Of a DNA stretch of 64,000 nucleotides, positions 23,162-33,100 are shown piece after piece (the stretch's first letter is position 1; each line of letters opens with the position of its first letter). This DNA is from Clostridia bacterium (lineage in GTDB: Bacteria; Bacillota_A; Clostridia; Oscillospirales; CAG-272): NCBI GenBank assembly GCA_017467205.1, contig JAFTSQ010000027.1, positions 1-64,000 on the forward strand. Direction: 5' to 3'. The notes beneath the pieces were generated by a model, which worked only from the letters and a program-made list of their open reading frames with translations, was not told the origin of the DNA and did not search any database. The position numbers were made by a program, and so were the translations under genes.

Positions 23162-25768
23162 TTATTCGGCAAACTTGAGTTCCCAGATACGATCAAGGGG
23201 CGAGGTGTAGGGATTCATCTCGTTCTGAGAGGGAAGTGAGGAGGAATCGATAACCTTCGAGTTGTAAGCGTAAAGGGTGCTTCTCTGATATACGGGAAGC
23301 TCAATACCGAGCGAGAGCACCTTAGTCATAGCCTGCTCGTAAAGCTCGGTACGGGTTGCCTTGTCGTTGGTTTCGCGAGCCTGGTCGATAAGATCCGAGA
23401 GCTCGTCAAGGAGATCCTTTTCCTCTTGAGAGCCGCTGTTCTTGATTGATGCGTAGCCCCAAGCGTTAGTGGAGGTAGCAGTCGAGTTCTTGTGATAGAT
23501 CTGATACATATCGGGGTCGATAGTAGAGCCCCAAGCCGCTGCCCAAACGTCGAGCGAGCCGGTGTTTATCTTGGTGAGCGCCTGAGTATCGGGCTCAACG
23601 GTGATATCCCATCCCATCTCGTTAAGGAGTGCCGCAGCATCTCTGAAGGTGATGTAGGTGGGGTGGTCCTGAAGGTTCGAGCCTGCGATAGTGAAGGTGT
23701 ACTCAAGCGAGGGGTCACCTGCGGAAACGCCTGCCGCGGTCATATACTTTTCGATATTCTGCTTTGCAAGCTCAACGTTCCAGGTACCGTTCATCTGCGG
23801 ATAGTCGCCGCCGTTGTCAACGCTGGGCTGACCGTCAGCTCCGAGAGGATATGCCCAGGAAACCTTGGACATCGGCCAATATATCTGCGAAGCCGTGCCG
23901 GGACGGTAGTACTTAACTGCCTCGGTGGTGTTCATAGCGCACATAATAGCGCGGCGGATATTAACGTCGGGAACGCGCGATGCGTTGATACCAATATAAC
24001 CGTAACCGAGCTGGTCGGTGAGAAGGTACTCTACGCCGCTATTCTTGAGTTCTTCAATCTTGCTGAAGTTATCGTCGGTGAGCTGGGGAGTTATGTAGTG
24101 AACTGTGCCGTCCTTGAGCGCCGCAATAGCGTTGTTGGCACTGACTACCTGATAGCGCACCTTTTCGATATGTGCATTGTTGAGGCCCGAGCCAACGGTT
24201 TCAAAGTTGGTGTTAGCCTTGAAATAAACCACGTTGTTGGAGTAGAAGTCGTTCTGCGAGGGAGTGTCGCTGTTAGCGCGGTCGGTTGCCTTGTAAGCAC
24301 CTGCTCCCATAGGAAGCTTGATGTTTCTTGTGGACTGAACTACGTTCTTCATAAAGTCGAACGAGCCGTAGTCAACGCCGAACTTGTTGTTGGCGATATC
24401 GACCTTGGTGTTAGCGCCTTCGCCGTAGTAGTGCTGGGGAGCAACGGTGAATGCAAAGTTCCAGTGAGCCTTGGGGTCTATTCCGTTGATGGTTATCTGA
24501 AGCACGTCGTACTCGTCTGCATTCTTGGGAGTACCGTCCTCGTTATGCTCCTTTGCTACCTTGTAGGTCGTTCCGTTAACGGTAACCGACTCGGTAGTGG
24601 TGTTGTGTCCGAGGGATACTATTCCGCTGATGCTGTCAACGAGGAGCTCGCCGTCCTCAAGCTGCTCGTGAAGGATAACCTCCTTCGCCTTAGCGGCATA
24701 TTCGGTCTGAAGCTCCTGTGCGGTAGCCCAAGCCGAGAGAACTATGTGAAGCTCGGTTGAAATCTTGTCGTTGTAAACGAAATCGATAGCGGACGCCTTG
24801 TCGCGAACTGCAGCGTCGGTATAAAGCTTGGTAAGCTTTTTAATCTTGGACTTGTCATCCTTGTTAGTGCCCGCAAGCTTCTCGTATTCAACCTCAACGT
24901 AGCCCTCTGCGAACATAAAGCAGAACACCTCGTCGCCAAACTCCGAGTGGGACTTGTAGGGCTCGTCAACGTAGGAGTCCTTAGCTGCTGCGAAATCGCT
25001 TTCAAGCTCCTTTTTGAACTTTTCAAGCGCGTAGTCGTAGTCCTTCTGAAGCTGGGTCGTGGTGATATCACCCTGCTTTGAGGGAACTGCAAGAGCGTTC
25101 TTGTAGTCGGAACTCAAGGTGTGGTTTCTTATAGCCTCGCACATCTTCTCGTAAGTGAGGCTGTACGTAACGTTTCCGCCGCTTCCGTAGTTAGCTCCCT
25201 CGGTCATAAAGAGCGTTACGAGCTCGTTGATACGAGCAATAGCTCTGGAAGAAGCAAGCTCCGCGTTCATTTCGAATTGATCGTCGTTAGTCGTACCTTC
25301 CTGCTGGGTTCTGTAATCGTTCATACCAACGATATCGGTAGAATAGATGGTAGCAGAGCCGGTATAAACGGGGTCAAGATAAACGTAAAGGTTGAAGAGC
25401 ACGTCCTCTATCGTGAGAGGATGGCCGTCGGAAAACTTGATTCCGTTCTTGATTACGAAGGTGTATACGGTTTCAGTACCCTCCGTGTTGGTTTCGAAGG
25501 CAAAGTCCTTCGTAACGACCGCTTCGTCCTCGCCGTATGCAACCTCTGCGTTGCCGTTAACGTACTTGGAAGAGAGCATGCCTATTTGAGTCATAGCTAC
25601 GATAGTGCTGTCTGTTGCTGACGTGGAGAAGAATGGGTTGAACAAACCGTCAAGGTTCTCCGTCATAATTACCAGCGCGTCGGCCTTTGTTTCGCCGCAA
25701 GAGGTCAGAGCAAGAGCTGTGCTAAGACACATTGCAAGACAAAGGATCAGGCAGATAATCTTTTTCAT
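23162..25768 (-). CDS. oppA: Oligopeptide-binding lipoprotein (SBP family 5), unusually long
   Basis: 868 residues versus about 550 for typical OppA. Signal peptide and lipobox ALTSC (Cys24). Family motifs: SDGHPLTIEDVLFNLYVYLD, NIRRAIMCAMNTTEAV, and the C-terminal KINTGSLDVWAAAWGSTIDP. Extra sequence (about residues 150-440) separates the N-terminal lobe's conserved strands and includes Lys/Asp/Tyr-rich helices. Captures peptides outside the cell and delivers them to the OppB/OppC channel. Preceded by AAAGGAG. No promoter seen in the 63-base gap upstream, so it is probably transcribed with the protease and lipoprotein genes ahead of it. Confidence 0.88.
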   Translation of the reverse strand: MKKIICLILCLAMCLSTALALTSCGETKADALVIMTENLDGLFNPFFSTSATDSTIVAMTQIGMLSSKYVNGNAEVAYGEDEAVVTKDFAFETNTEGTETVYTFVIKNGIKFSDGHPLTIEDVLFNLYVYLDPVYTGSATIYSTDIVGMNDYRTQQEGTTNDDQFEMNAELASSRAIARINELVTLFMTEGANYGSGGNVTYSLTYEKMCEAIRNHTLSSDYKNALAVPSKQGDITTTQLQKDYDYALEKFKKELESDFAAAKDSYVDEPYKSHSEFGDEVFCFMFAEGYVEVEYEKLAGTNKDDKSKIKKLTKLYTDAAVRDKASAIDFVYNDKISTELHIVLSAWATAQELQTEYAAKAKEVILHEQLEDGELLVDSISGIVSLGHNTTTESVTVNGTTYKVAKEHNEDGTPKNADEYDVLQITINGIDPKAHWNFAFTVAPQHYYGEGANTKVDIANNKFGVDYGSFDFMKNVVQSTRNIKLPMGAGAYKATDRANSDTPSQNDFYSNNVVYFKANTNFETVGSGLNNAHIEKVRYQVVSANNAIAALKDGTVHYITPQLTDDNFSKIEELKNSGVEYLLTDQLGYGYIGINASRVPDVNIRRAIMCAMNTTEAVKYYRPGTASQIYWPMSKVSWAYPLGADGQPSVDNGGDYPQMNGTWNVELAKQNIEKYMTAAGVSAGDPSLEYTFTIAGSNLQDHPTYITFRDAAALLNEMGWDITVEPDTQALTKINTGSLDVWAAAWGSTIDPDMYQIYHKNSTATSTNAWGYASIKNSGSQEEKDLLDELSDLIDQARETNDKATRTELYEQAMTKVLSLGIELPVYQRSTLYAYNSKVIDSSSLPSQNEMNPYTSPLDRIWELKFAE

Positions 25769-25831
25769 TGTTTTTCTCCTTTATATTCATTTTTTAATAA
25801 ACTTGGGATAATTTGCTCTTGAAGCCGACTG

Positions 25832-27163
25832 TCAGTTGGTGACCGCCCGCCACGAGAGCGTAAGCTCGTTTCCGTCTGCCGTAATAACGAGCTCTTGGTT
25901 TTTGTTGACGGTGTCGTTCTTCTGAGGCTCTGCAACTCCGTACTCTATAAGAGAGAGGTCAAAGCCATCGCAGTCGCCGTATCCGCAAACAAGACCTATT
26001 GAGAAGTAGTTCGGGAAGGTGCAGGAGATAGCAGGGGATATAAGTATCTTACCGCTTATCGAAACACCTGTAAGTGTTGCCCCCTCCGAGATAGTGCCGG
26101 CAAGAAGACCGAAGGTCGCGCCGTTCGTTCTCGAGCCGCCCCTTATCGTAAGGTTGACGTTCTCAAAGGTAATGTTTTCAATAACGGCTTTTTCGGATAT
26201 TCTGCCGAAAAGACCGGTGTTGGTTTTTCCGCTGTTCGTCTGGGTAACGGTGATATTCTTGAACTTATGTCCGCCTCCGAGTATTTTGCCGGAGAAATCA
26301 CCGTGCATAAGACCGTTTGACCAGGAGCTTATCTCGGCAAAATCGAGGTCTGCCATAATCTCGTAGCAGCCGACGATAGTCGCGTTCTTTATGAACTGCT
26401 GTGCCGTGTAGATTCTGTACCAGTTACCTTCGCGAAGGTCGACGTAAACCGTCATCTTCGAGTCCTTCGCGGTAGCGTTCTCACTATTGAAAACGCCGCT
26501 GTGCGTAAGCGTTTCTCCGACGGGTAGAGTGCCGTCTGCATCAAGGTAAGCCGCCTCAAAGGTGTAGCCGTATACCTTGGGGAAGTCGTTATTGTCGATT
26601 GTGCCCGTTTCTGTGTTCCAGGTGGGCATCTTTATGGTGTTGCTTACTCTTATGGGGTTGAATTTATATTCACCGATAGGAGTGTTATCCTCAATATTAA
26701 CGAATTCAAAGGAGAATTCGGGTACCCACGCCGCATAAAGCGTGAGCACGGGAGTGTCGGCGGAATATGAGAGGGAGGGGTCAACGGTAAGTTTATCCTC
26801 GCTGAAATCCCAGCGAGAGTAGTTGCCGTTCTCATCCTTTTCATACCAACCTGCAAGGAAATATCCGCTGTTGGAGGGGGTAAAGTAGTTACCCTGACCG
26901 CGAACGGTGTTTTCGGGAGAGATAAGAGTCAGGCTCTTCTTTCCGTTACCGTCCGTCTTGATATCGGAGAGATTGTAGGTATCTCTGATGATATCGGTGT
27001 CGGTCGTGAAGAAGCCCCCGTTAGCGTTGAATTCAACGCTAACGGTGTATCCCTCTTTGTTGTACTCATCGTACGGTGTCGACGGTGAGCCGCAGGAGGT
27101 CGCCAGCATAACGGTCGCGAGGAGAAAGACCGTTAAAAGTATTGCTTTTAACCCTTTTTTCAT
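25832..27163 (-). CDS. Surface lipoprotein with InlB-type B repeat and GLUG-type motif
   Basis: 443 residues. Lipobox ATSC (Cys24). An InlB B/Listeria-Bacteroides repeat-like unit runs through VEFNANGGFF, SGYFLAGWYEKDENGNY and LTLYAAW (about 45-145). A later region has GLUG-like phrases (FSGKILGGGHKFKNITV, TNTGLFGRISEKAVIENITF), as in adhesins and secreted hydrolases. Function is probably binding of protein or glycan at the surface. It lies between the giant subtilase gene (11 bases) and the peptide-binding protein gene in the same direction, so I infer a substrate-capture role for this uptake system. Confidence 0.7.
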   Translation of the reverse strand: MKKGLKAILLTVFLLATVMLATSCGSPSTPYDEYNKEGYTVSVEFNANGGFFTTDTDIIRDTYNLSDIKTDGNGKKSLTLISPENTVRGQGNYFTPSNSGYFLAGWYEKDENGNYSRWDFSEDKLTVDPSLSYSADTPVLTLYAAWVPEFSFEFVNIEDNTPIGEYKFNPIRVSNTIKMPTWNTETGTIDNNDFPKVYGYTFEAAYLDADGTLPVGETLTHSGVFNSENATAKDSKMTVYVDLREGNWYRIYTAQQFIKNATIVGCYEIMADLDFAEISSWSNGLMHGDFSGKILGGGHKFKNITVTQTNSGKTNTGLFGRISEKAVIENITFENVNLTIRGGSRTNGATFGLLAGTISEGATLTGVSISGKILISPAISCTFPNYFSIGLVCGYGDCDGFDLSLIEYGVAEPQKNDTVNKNQELVITADGNELTLSWRAVTN

Positions 27164-27174
27164 ATTAAATTGTC

Positions 27175-30100
27175 TTAAACCTCTTTTCTGTCGTCGCTTT
27201 CGCCGTCGGGCGTGCCATCCTCGGAGCTTTCCGTATCGGCTGCCTTGGGCTCATTTTCGTTTTCGGTATTAGTTACGTCCTCTGCATCAGCCTCTTCTGT
27301 TGTCGCCTCTGCGCTTTCGGAAGAGTCGCCCTCCGCCTCTTCGGCTTCGGGGAGCGTATTACCGCGCTTTTTGTAAACGAGGAAGTAGTAAGCCACAGCC
27401 GCCGCACCGAGAAGGATTATGACAGCCTCAACGATAACGAATACCGTGAGAACTATAACCCTTACGGGAGTGGTTTCGATAGGCTCATCAACCGGTCCGT
27501 CGTTTTCGTCACCCGCACCGGTGTTCTTGAACGCCGCAATTCTTGCCTCTGCGGTCTGGAGCACGCCGTAGTTGGTAACGAGAGCTCTTTGCTCTGCGAG
27601 GGCAATCTTGTTGTAAGCCGCTCTTGCCGCAATAACGAGAGCCTCATCGGAGAGCTGAACGGGGGTGGGAAGTGCGTTTATTGCCTCGATAGCCGCCATA
27701 GTAATGTCATCGGCAACTATACCGCCGTCTATAACCACGTCGAAGTACTGACCGAAAATGAAGGTGTCGTAGTACTGACCGTTGCAGGGTCTTACCATAA
27801 TAAGACCGCCGCTCGTATGACCGATATTGTCAACGAAGGTCGCACCGTAATAGGTGTTCGAGGGGTGGGAGTAGGCGTCAATCATATAGAAGGGAACAAC
27901 CTCAAGTCCGAGATGGTCAACCTGCGTTCCGTCGTAGTACTGGAATGAGTAAACACCGGTAGCGGGCAGGTTTTCGTAGGACTCGTAGTACGCCTGATCG
28001 AATTCTTCCTCAAGGTTCGGCGCTTCGTAGCTCTTAAAGACCACCGTCTTAAGACTGTGGCAGGCGAAGAACGCCTTGTGACCTATCGAGTTGAGCGCGT
28101 GAGGAAGAGTTACCATAACGATATCCGAGCCTGCGAACGCCATAGCGGATATCCTTACCGTGTTTTCGGGAAGGATGAGGTGGGATGCGTTGTGTCCTGT
28201 GTAGGTAATAAGCTCAAGGCCGTAGGGAACGGTGGCGTAAATAGCTCCGTCGATAACCTTGACCGTTTCGCTTATATCAAAGGTGTAGGTTGTGCTTTCG
28301 TACTTAACTCCGTTGAACTCCTCAACAACCGTAGAGGTGAGGGGTGCGATAACGCACATAGCGAAGGGGTTATCGCCGAGGCTCTTAATGCTCTCGGTGA
28401 GCTTAAGAGTTACGGGAGTTACGTTTTCCTTGATGAATGCAAGGTCACCGATAGATACCGCGCTCGAAAGATCGAGATTTGCAAAGGGAATGTATGCAAA
28501 CGCGTAGCTATCGATATTCTTAACCTTGGAGAGATTTTCGATATTAACTAAAGACGTGCAATATGCGAACGCGCCCTCGCCGATATCCGTGCCCTCCGCG
28601 TTAAGCTTGAGGCTTGCGAGCTTTTCGCAGTTTACGAATGCATAGTTTCCGACAACCGTCGCAGCCGAAAGGTCTGCCGACTCAAGCACTGTCGCAGAAA
28701 ACGCACCCTCGCCGATCTCCTTAACCTTGGAGAGATTGATGCTCTTAAGGGAGATACAGTCGGCAAACGCCATATATGGAACGGTGGTGAGCGAGTCGCC
28801 GAGTGTTACCGATTCAAGCATTCTGCAGTAGCGGAACGCCTCGTTGCCGAGAGCCTTTATTTCACCCTCGTCGACAAGACCGGAGATATCAATCGCCGTG
28901 AAGGTGGGGGTGTAATACTTGTAAACGTAGTAGCCGCCCTCTATCGCGTAGTTTGCAAAGTTGTTGTCCGCAAACTGATAGTTTACGTCGCCGGAGAATG
29001 CGAGCCGTCCTATCGACTTCGCTTTTCCGAGGTTCACAACGCTCTGAAGGCTTGCCGCATTGTAGAACGCCTGCTCGCCTATGATAACTCCCTCGCCGAG
29101 CGTTACGGTGGTCAGCTTTGCCGCACCGAAGAACGCCGAGCCTCCTATCTCAACTCTGTCGCCGATAGTCAGGCTCGTGAGAGGAGAGAGGTATTCGTAG
29201 GAGAAGTATTTTTCGCCGGGAAGCTTCGTGATTTTCCAGTTGCTCTTGCCGGTTCTCGTGTGATCTGCGTTGACCGAAAGCATAAACGCGCCAAAGCCGA
29301 GCTTTGCGTCGTCGCCGATAACGACAGTCGCGAGCGACTGGCACTCGGTGAATGCACCCTCACCGACGGTAACGCCGGGAAGTATCGTAACGCTCGTGAT
29401 GTCGGTGTAGCCAAAGGCGTAGTCGCCGATTGTATCAACGCCCGAAATGTCGGGGGTGGCGGATATTGCGGTGTTGAAGAACGCATAGCTTCCGATATCC
29501 TCAAGAGCACCGAGGGTAACGGTCTTGAGGCTCGTGCAGTCCGCAAAGGCGTAAGAGCCGACGGACTTGACGCTCGGTATGATAACCGCCGTGATAGCCT
29601 CGTTTCCTGAGAACACGCCCTCGCCGATGTTGACTATCTTGTCGTTTGTAATCTCGAAGATGCCCGTCACTGCGGGAGCTACCGCAAGAATGGTGTCGCC
29701 CGCCCGGTTGAGCAGGTACTTACCGCTCTCCTGAGAGGCGTACTGACTGTTTCCGCTCTCAACCGTGAAGGAGCTGATAGCTGTGCTCGCAAATGCGTAT
29801 TCACCGATAGCGTTAACGTCGCGTCCGATAGTCACCTCTTCAAGCTTCTTGCAGGAATAGAATGCACCGGAGGGAATTACGTTTGCGTTAATTCTTACTT
29901 CCGTAAGGCTTGCGCAGCCTGCAAATGCGTAATCGCCGAGCTTAATCTTTGCCGCCTTGATTGTAAGCGTTTCAAGCTTTTCGTTGCCGTAGAATGCGTA
30001 AGCGCCGATGGAGCGGAGCGTTTCGGAAATGACCACTCCCTTGAGGCTACGGTTCATACCGAATGCATCGTCTGCAATAGCGTGAGCCGAGTCAAGAGAG

Positions 30101-33100
30101 ATAGTTCCCTTGATGTCGCATCCGAAGAATGCGTATTTGTTGATTGTAACGACGTTTTCAAGTCCTTTGACTGAGGTGAGCTTCGAGCAGCCGTAGAAAG
30201 CGCCGTACTCAATGTATTTGAGCGACTTGGGAAGCACGACCTCGGTGAGCGCCGTAAGGTTTGCAAATGCGTACGGACCTATCTTCTCAACGCCCTCGGG
30301 GATAACGACCTTGGTGATAGTCGAGTCACCGATGTACATTATCTTGGTCGTGTCGGGGTCGTCCTTCGTAATAACGTCACCTGCGGAAAGGTCTTTGGGA
30401 ACGTAGTTAAAGTTGGAGAATGCGTACTGACCTATTTCGGTGAACAGAAGGTTGTCGGGAATAATGACCTGTCCGCCCGCACCGAAGTAGTGGGTGAGCT
30501 GAGCACCCGTTCTGATGTACGGGTCCTTGACCTCAATGCTTATCGTTTTAGCATAGTTTGTATTTTTACCGTCCATAACGAGTCTGACGGTTATTGAAGC
30601 GTAGCCCTTTGCAACGGCAACGATAACTCCGTTTTCGTCGACCTTGACTACCTTCTCATTACCCGATTCAAACACGACCTTCGTCGTATCGGGGAAGTAA
30701 AGCGCCTTTCTGAGCGCAAGCTCTACCGATTCGGAGGGGAAGAGCTTGAGCGAGTAATAGGAGTTGTTGAACACTCTGATATCGCCTGTTTCGCCGATAT
30801 CCTGATCCTCGCCGGCTAACTGGTAGTAAGCCTTCAACGTTTCGTATCCGACAACGTCGAAGGTATCAGCTACGGGCTTGGAAATCTTCCTGTATCCGTC
30901 CTCGCCCTCTGCAAGAACGGTGACCGAGAGCCGCACCTCGCTGGTGTTCGGGTCTTCGGGGTTGTAAACCGTAACTGTGCACTTGCCGGGAGCTATCGCA
31001 ACGAGCTTGTCGTTAACGACTCTTGCTACCTTTCGATTGGAAACCGTGTATTCAAGGAATTCACCCCATTTGTCCGAGGGATAAACGAGCGCGGAGAGCG
31101 AATACACCTCGTTGGGACTGAGGGTTATCTCCTGATTTTCAAAGAAGAAGTCGATATACTCATCGGGCAGCGGAACCTCGTAGGTTGCGTTATTCATCGC
31201 ATAGTCGTAGAGCGAAACCGCAAAGGTGTTGCGGTTAGGCGTCGTTTGTGCGGAGATGGAGTTGCCCTTGATATCGTAGATATAATCTGTGAGCTCGTAC
31301 GTCACGTAGGTCGTCGAGTCCTTGGTGGAATAGATGGGGGTAAGATAGGTCGAGAAGCTGTTCATAATAGTGTCGTAATCACTATCCTCAGGAGCTTCCG
31401 TAATGTATCCGAGATTCATCGCCATCGAGTAGTGGTTGTCGTAAACCGCAAGCTTTACGTAGAGGCGATTCTTCTTTGCGTTCTTGTCGTACTCCGTAAA
31501 GAACTCCACGTCGGTAAGGGCGGGAGCTTCAAAGTCGACTGTGAGAGGGAACTCAAAGGTGTTGTTTTCATTGGTCGTAAGACCGCCGTCGCCGTAATCA
31601 AGGTAGCCGACGAGCTTGACCGTGTAGGTTGCGTTGTTCTTGAGGTTATATTCCTTCGCGTCAAACTCTATATCAATGCTTGCAGGATAGATGTAAGAGC
31701 CGCCGTCACTGTAAGATTTTCTGATATTTTCGTCAACCTTCTCGAGTATGACCTCTCCCGTTGCATCGTCGGTGATGGTGATGGCAATCTTCGCCGCGTT
31801 TCTGAGCATACCTGCCCAAACGAATCGGAGCGAATGCACCGTTCCTTCAACGTTCGATATTGCAATGTATTCCTTGCTTGCCGAAATTATCTTGTCGTTC
31901 GGGTTCTGAATGAAGTAGTAAGAGCCGAGGTAGTTGATGTAGTCATTCTCGACTCCGCCGATAGGACGGGTAGCGTAAGCATCGGGAAGAGTCTTATCGA
32001 GCGTTTCGATAGAATCGTCGAGCTCGTCTGCGCTCGTTTCGTAGTACTCAAGGTCGAACATCGGAGCTACGGTCCAGTCGCCGTAGAACGCGAGGTAGGG
32101 CACGCTCATATCTATTTCCGTGCCCCCGACAGCCTCAAGTACTACAAAGCCCTCAACGTACATTCCGTTTTTGAAGGAATCGTCAAGGTATTTTTTATTC
32201 GCATCGGAAAGCTTGATTTTCACCGTAACGGACGCGGTAGCGCCTGCGGCAACGGTAAGAGTGGATTTTCCGTCCTTGACAGCTACCGAATTGCCGCTGA
32301 CTGTAACGGTAGCGCCCTCGAGAAGATAGCCCTCTTCGGTAACGGTGGTGTCACCCTTGTGTGTGAGGGTTTCGTATACGCCCTCGGTCATAACTATGGT
32401 AGATATATCGTAAGAAAGTGCAGAAGTCCCAAAATTGTAAACAGAGAAGTTAAGAGTGTATTCGCCGGATTTCGTGGGATCGTCGCCAAGCTCGATTTTC
32501 GACTTGTCGCTGACCGAGCCGTCGGCTCTGTCGTAGGTGATTATGTAAGCTGCGGTTTCCGCAGAGCTTGTAAGGTTTGCAAGACCTGCGCCCTGCTTTC
32601 TTACCGCGTAGGGAAGACCGTTCTTGTTATAGATGATATCCGCCGTTGACATCATAAGGCGGTTGACAATGGCGTTTATCTCAACGTAGTCATAAGTGCC
32701 GTTTTCGTTGGTTATCTGAGCCTTGTTGGGATATTCCTCTATAACGTACTGACGGAGCAGTGCAACAACGCCCGCCATATTAGGACAAGCCATCGACGTT
32801 CCCGAGAGTCTGTCGTACTCGCCGCCGGTAACTGCCGAAAGAATATTTCCGCCGTGAGCGGTTATCTCGGGCTTGATACCGAGGTCGGGTGTCGGACCCC
32901 AGGAGGAGAAGTCGGAAATGAAGGGGCCGGAGGCCTGCGTCTTGCTAATCGTGATAGTTCCCGAGCCGACGGATGCAAGCATTTCACCGTCGTTTTGGCT
33001 GATAGAGCAAATCGGAATGCCGGTAATACCCGCGTTCATTCTGATTTCACCCGAGGTGTTATTGTAAATGATAACGCCTGCCGCACCCTTTTCGTAAGCG

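Noticed and set aside
19912..24760. Plus-strand frames of about 420 residues opposite oppD and oppA
   Set aside because: Same-codon-position shadows of highly conserved transporter genes on the minus strand.
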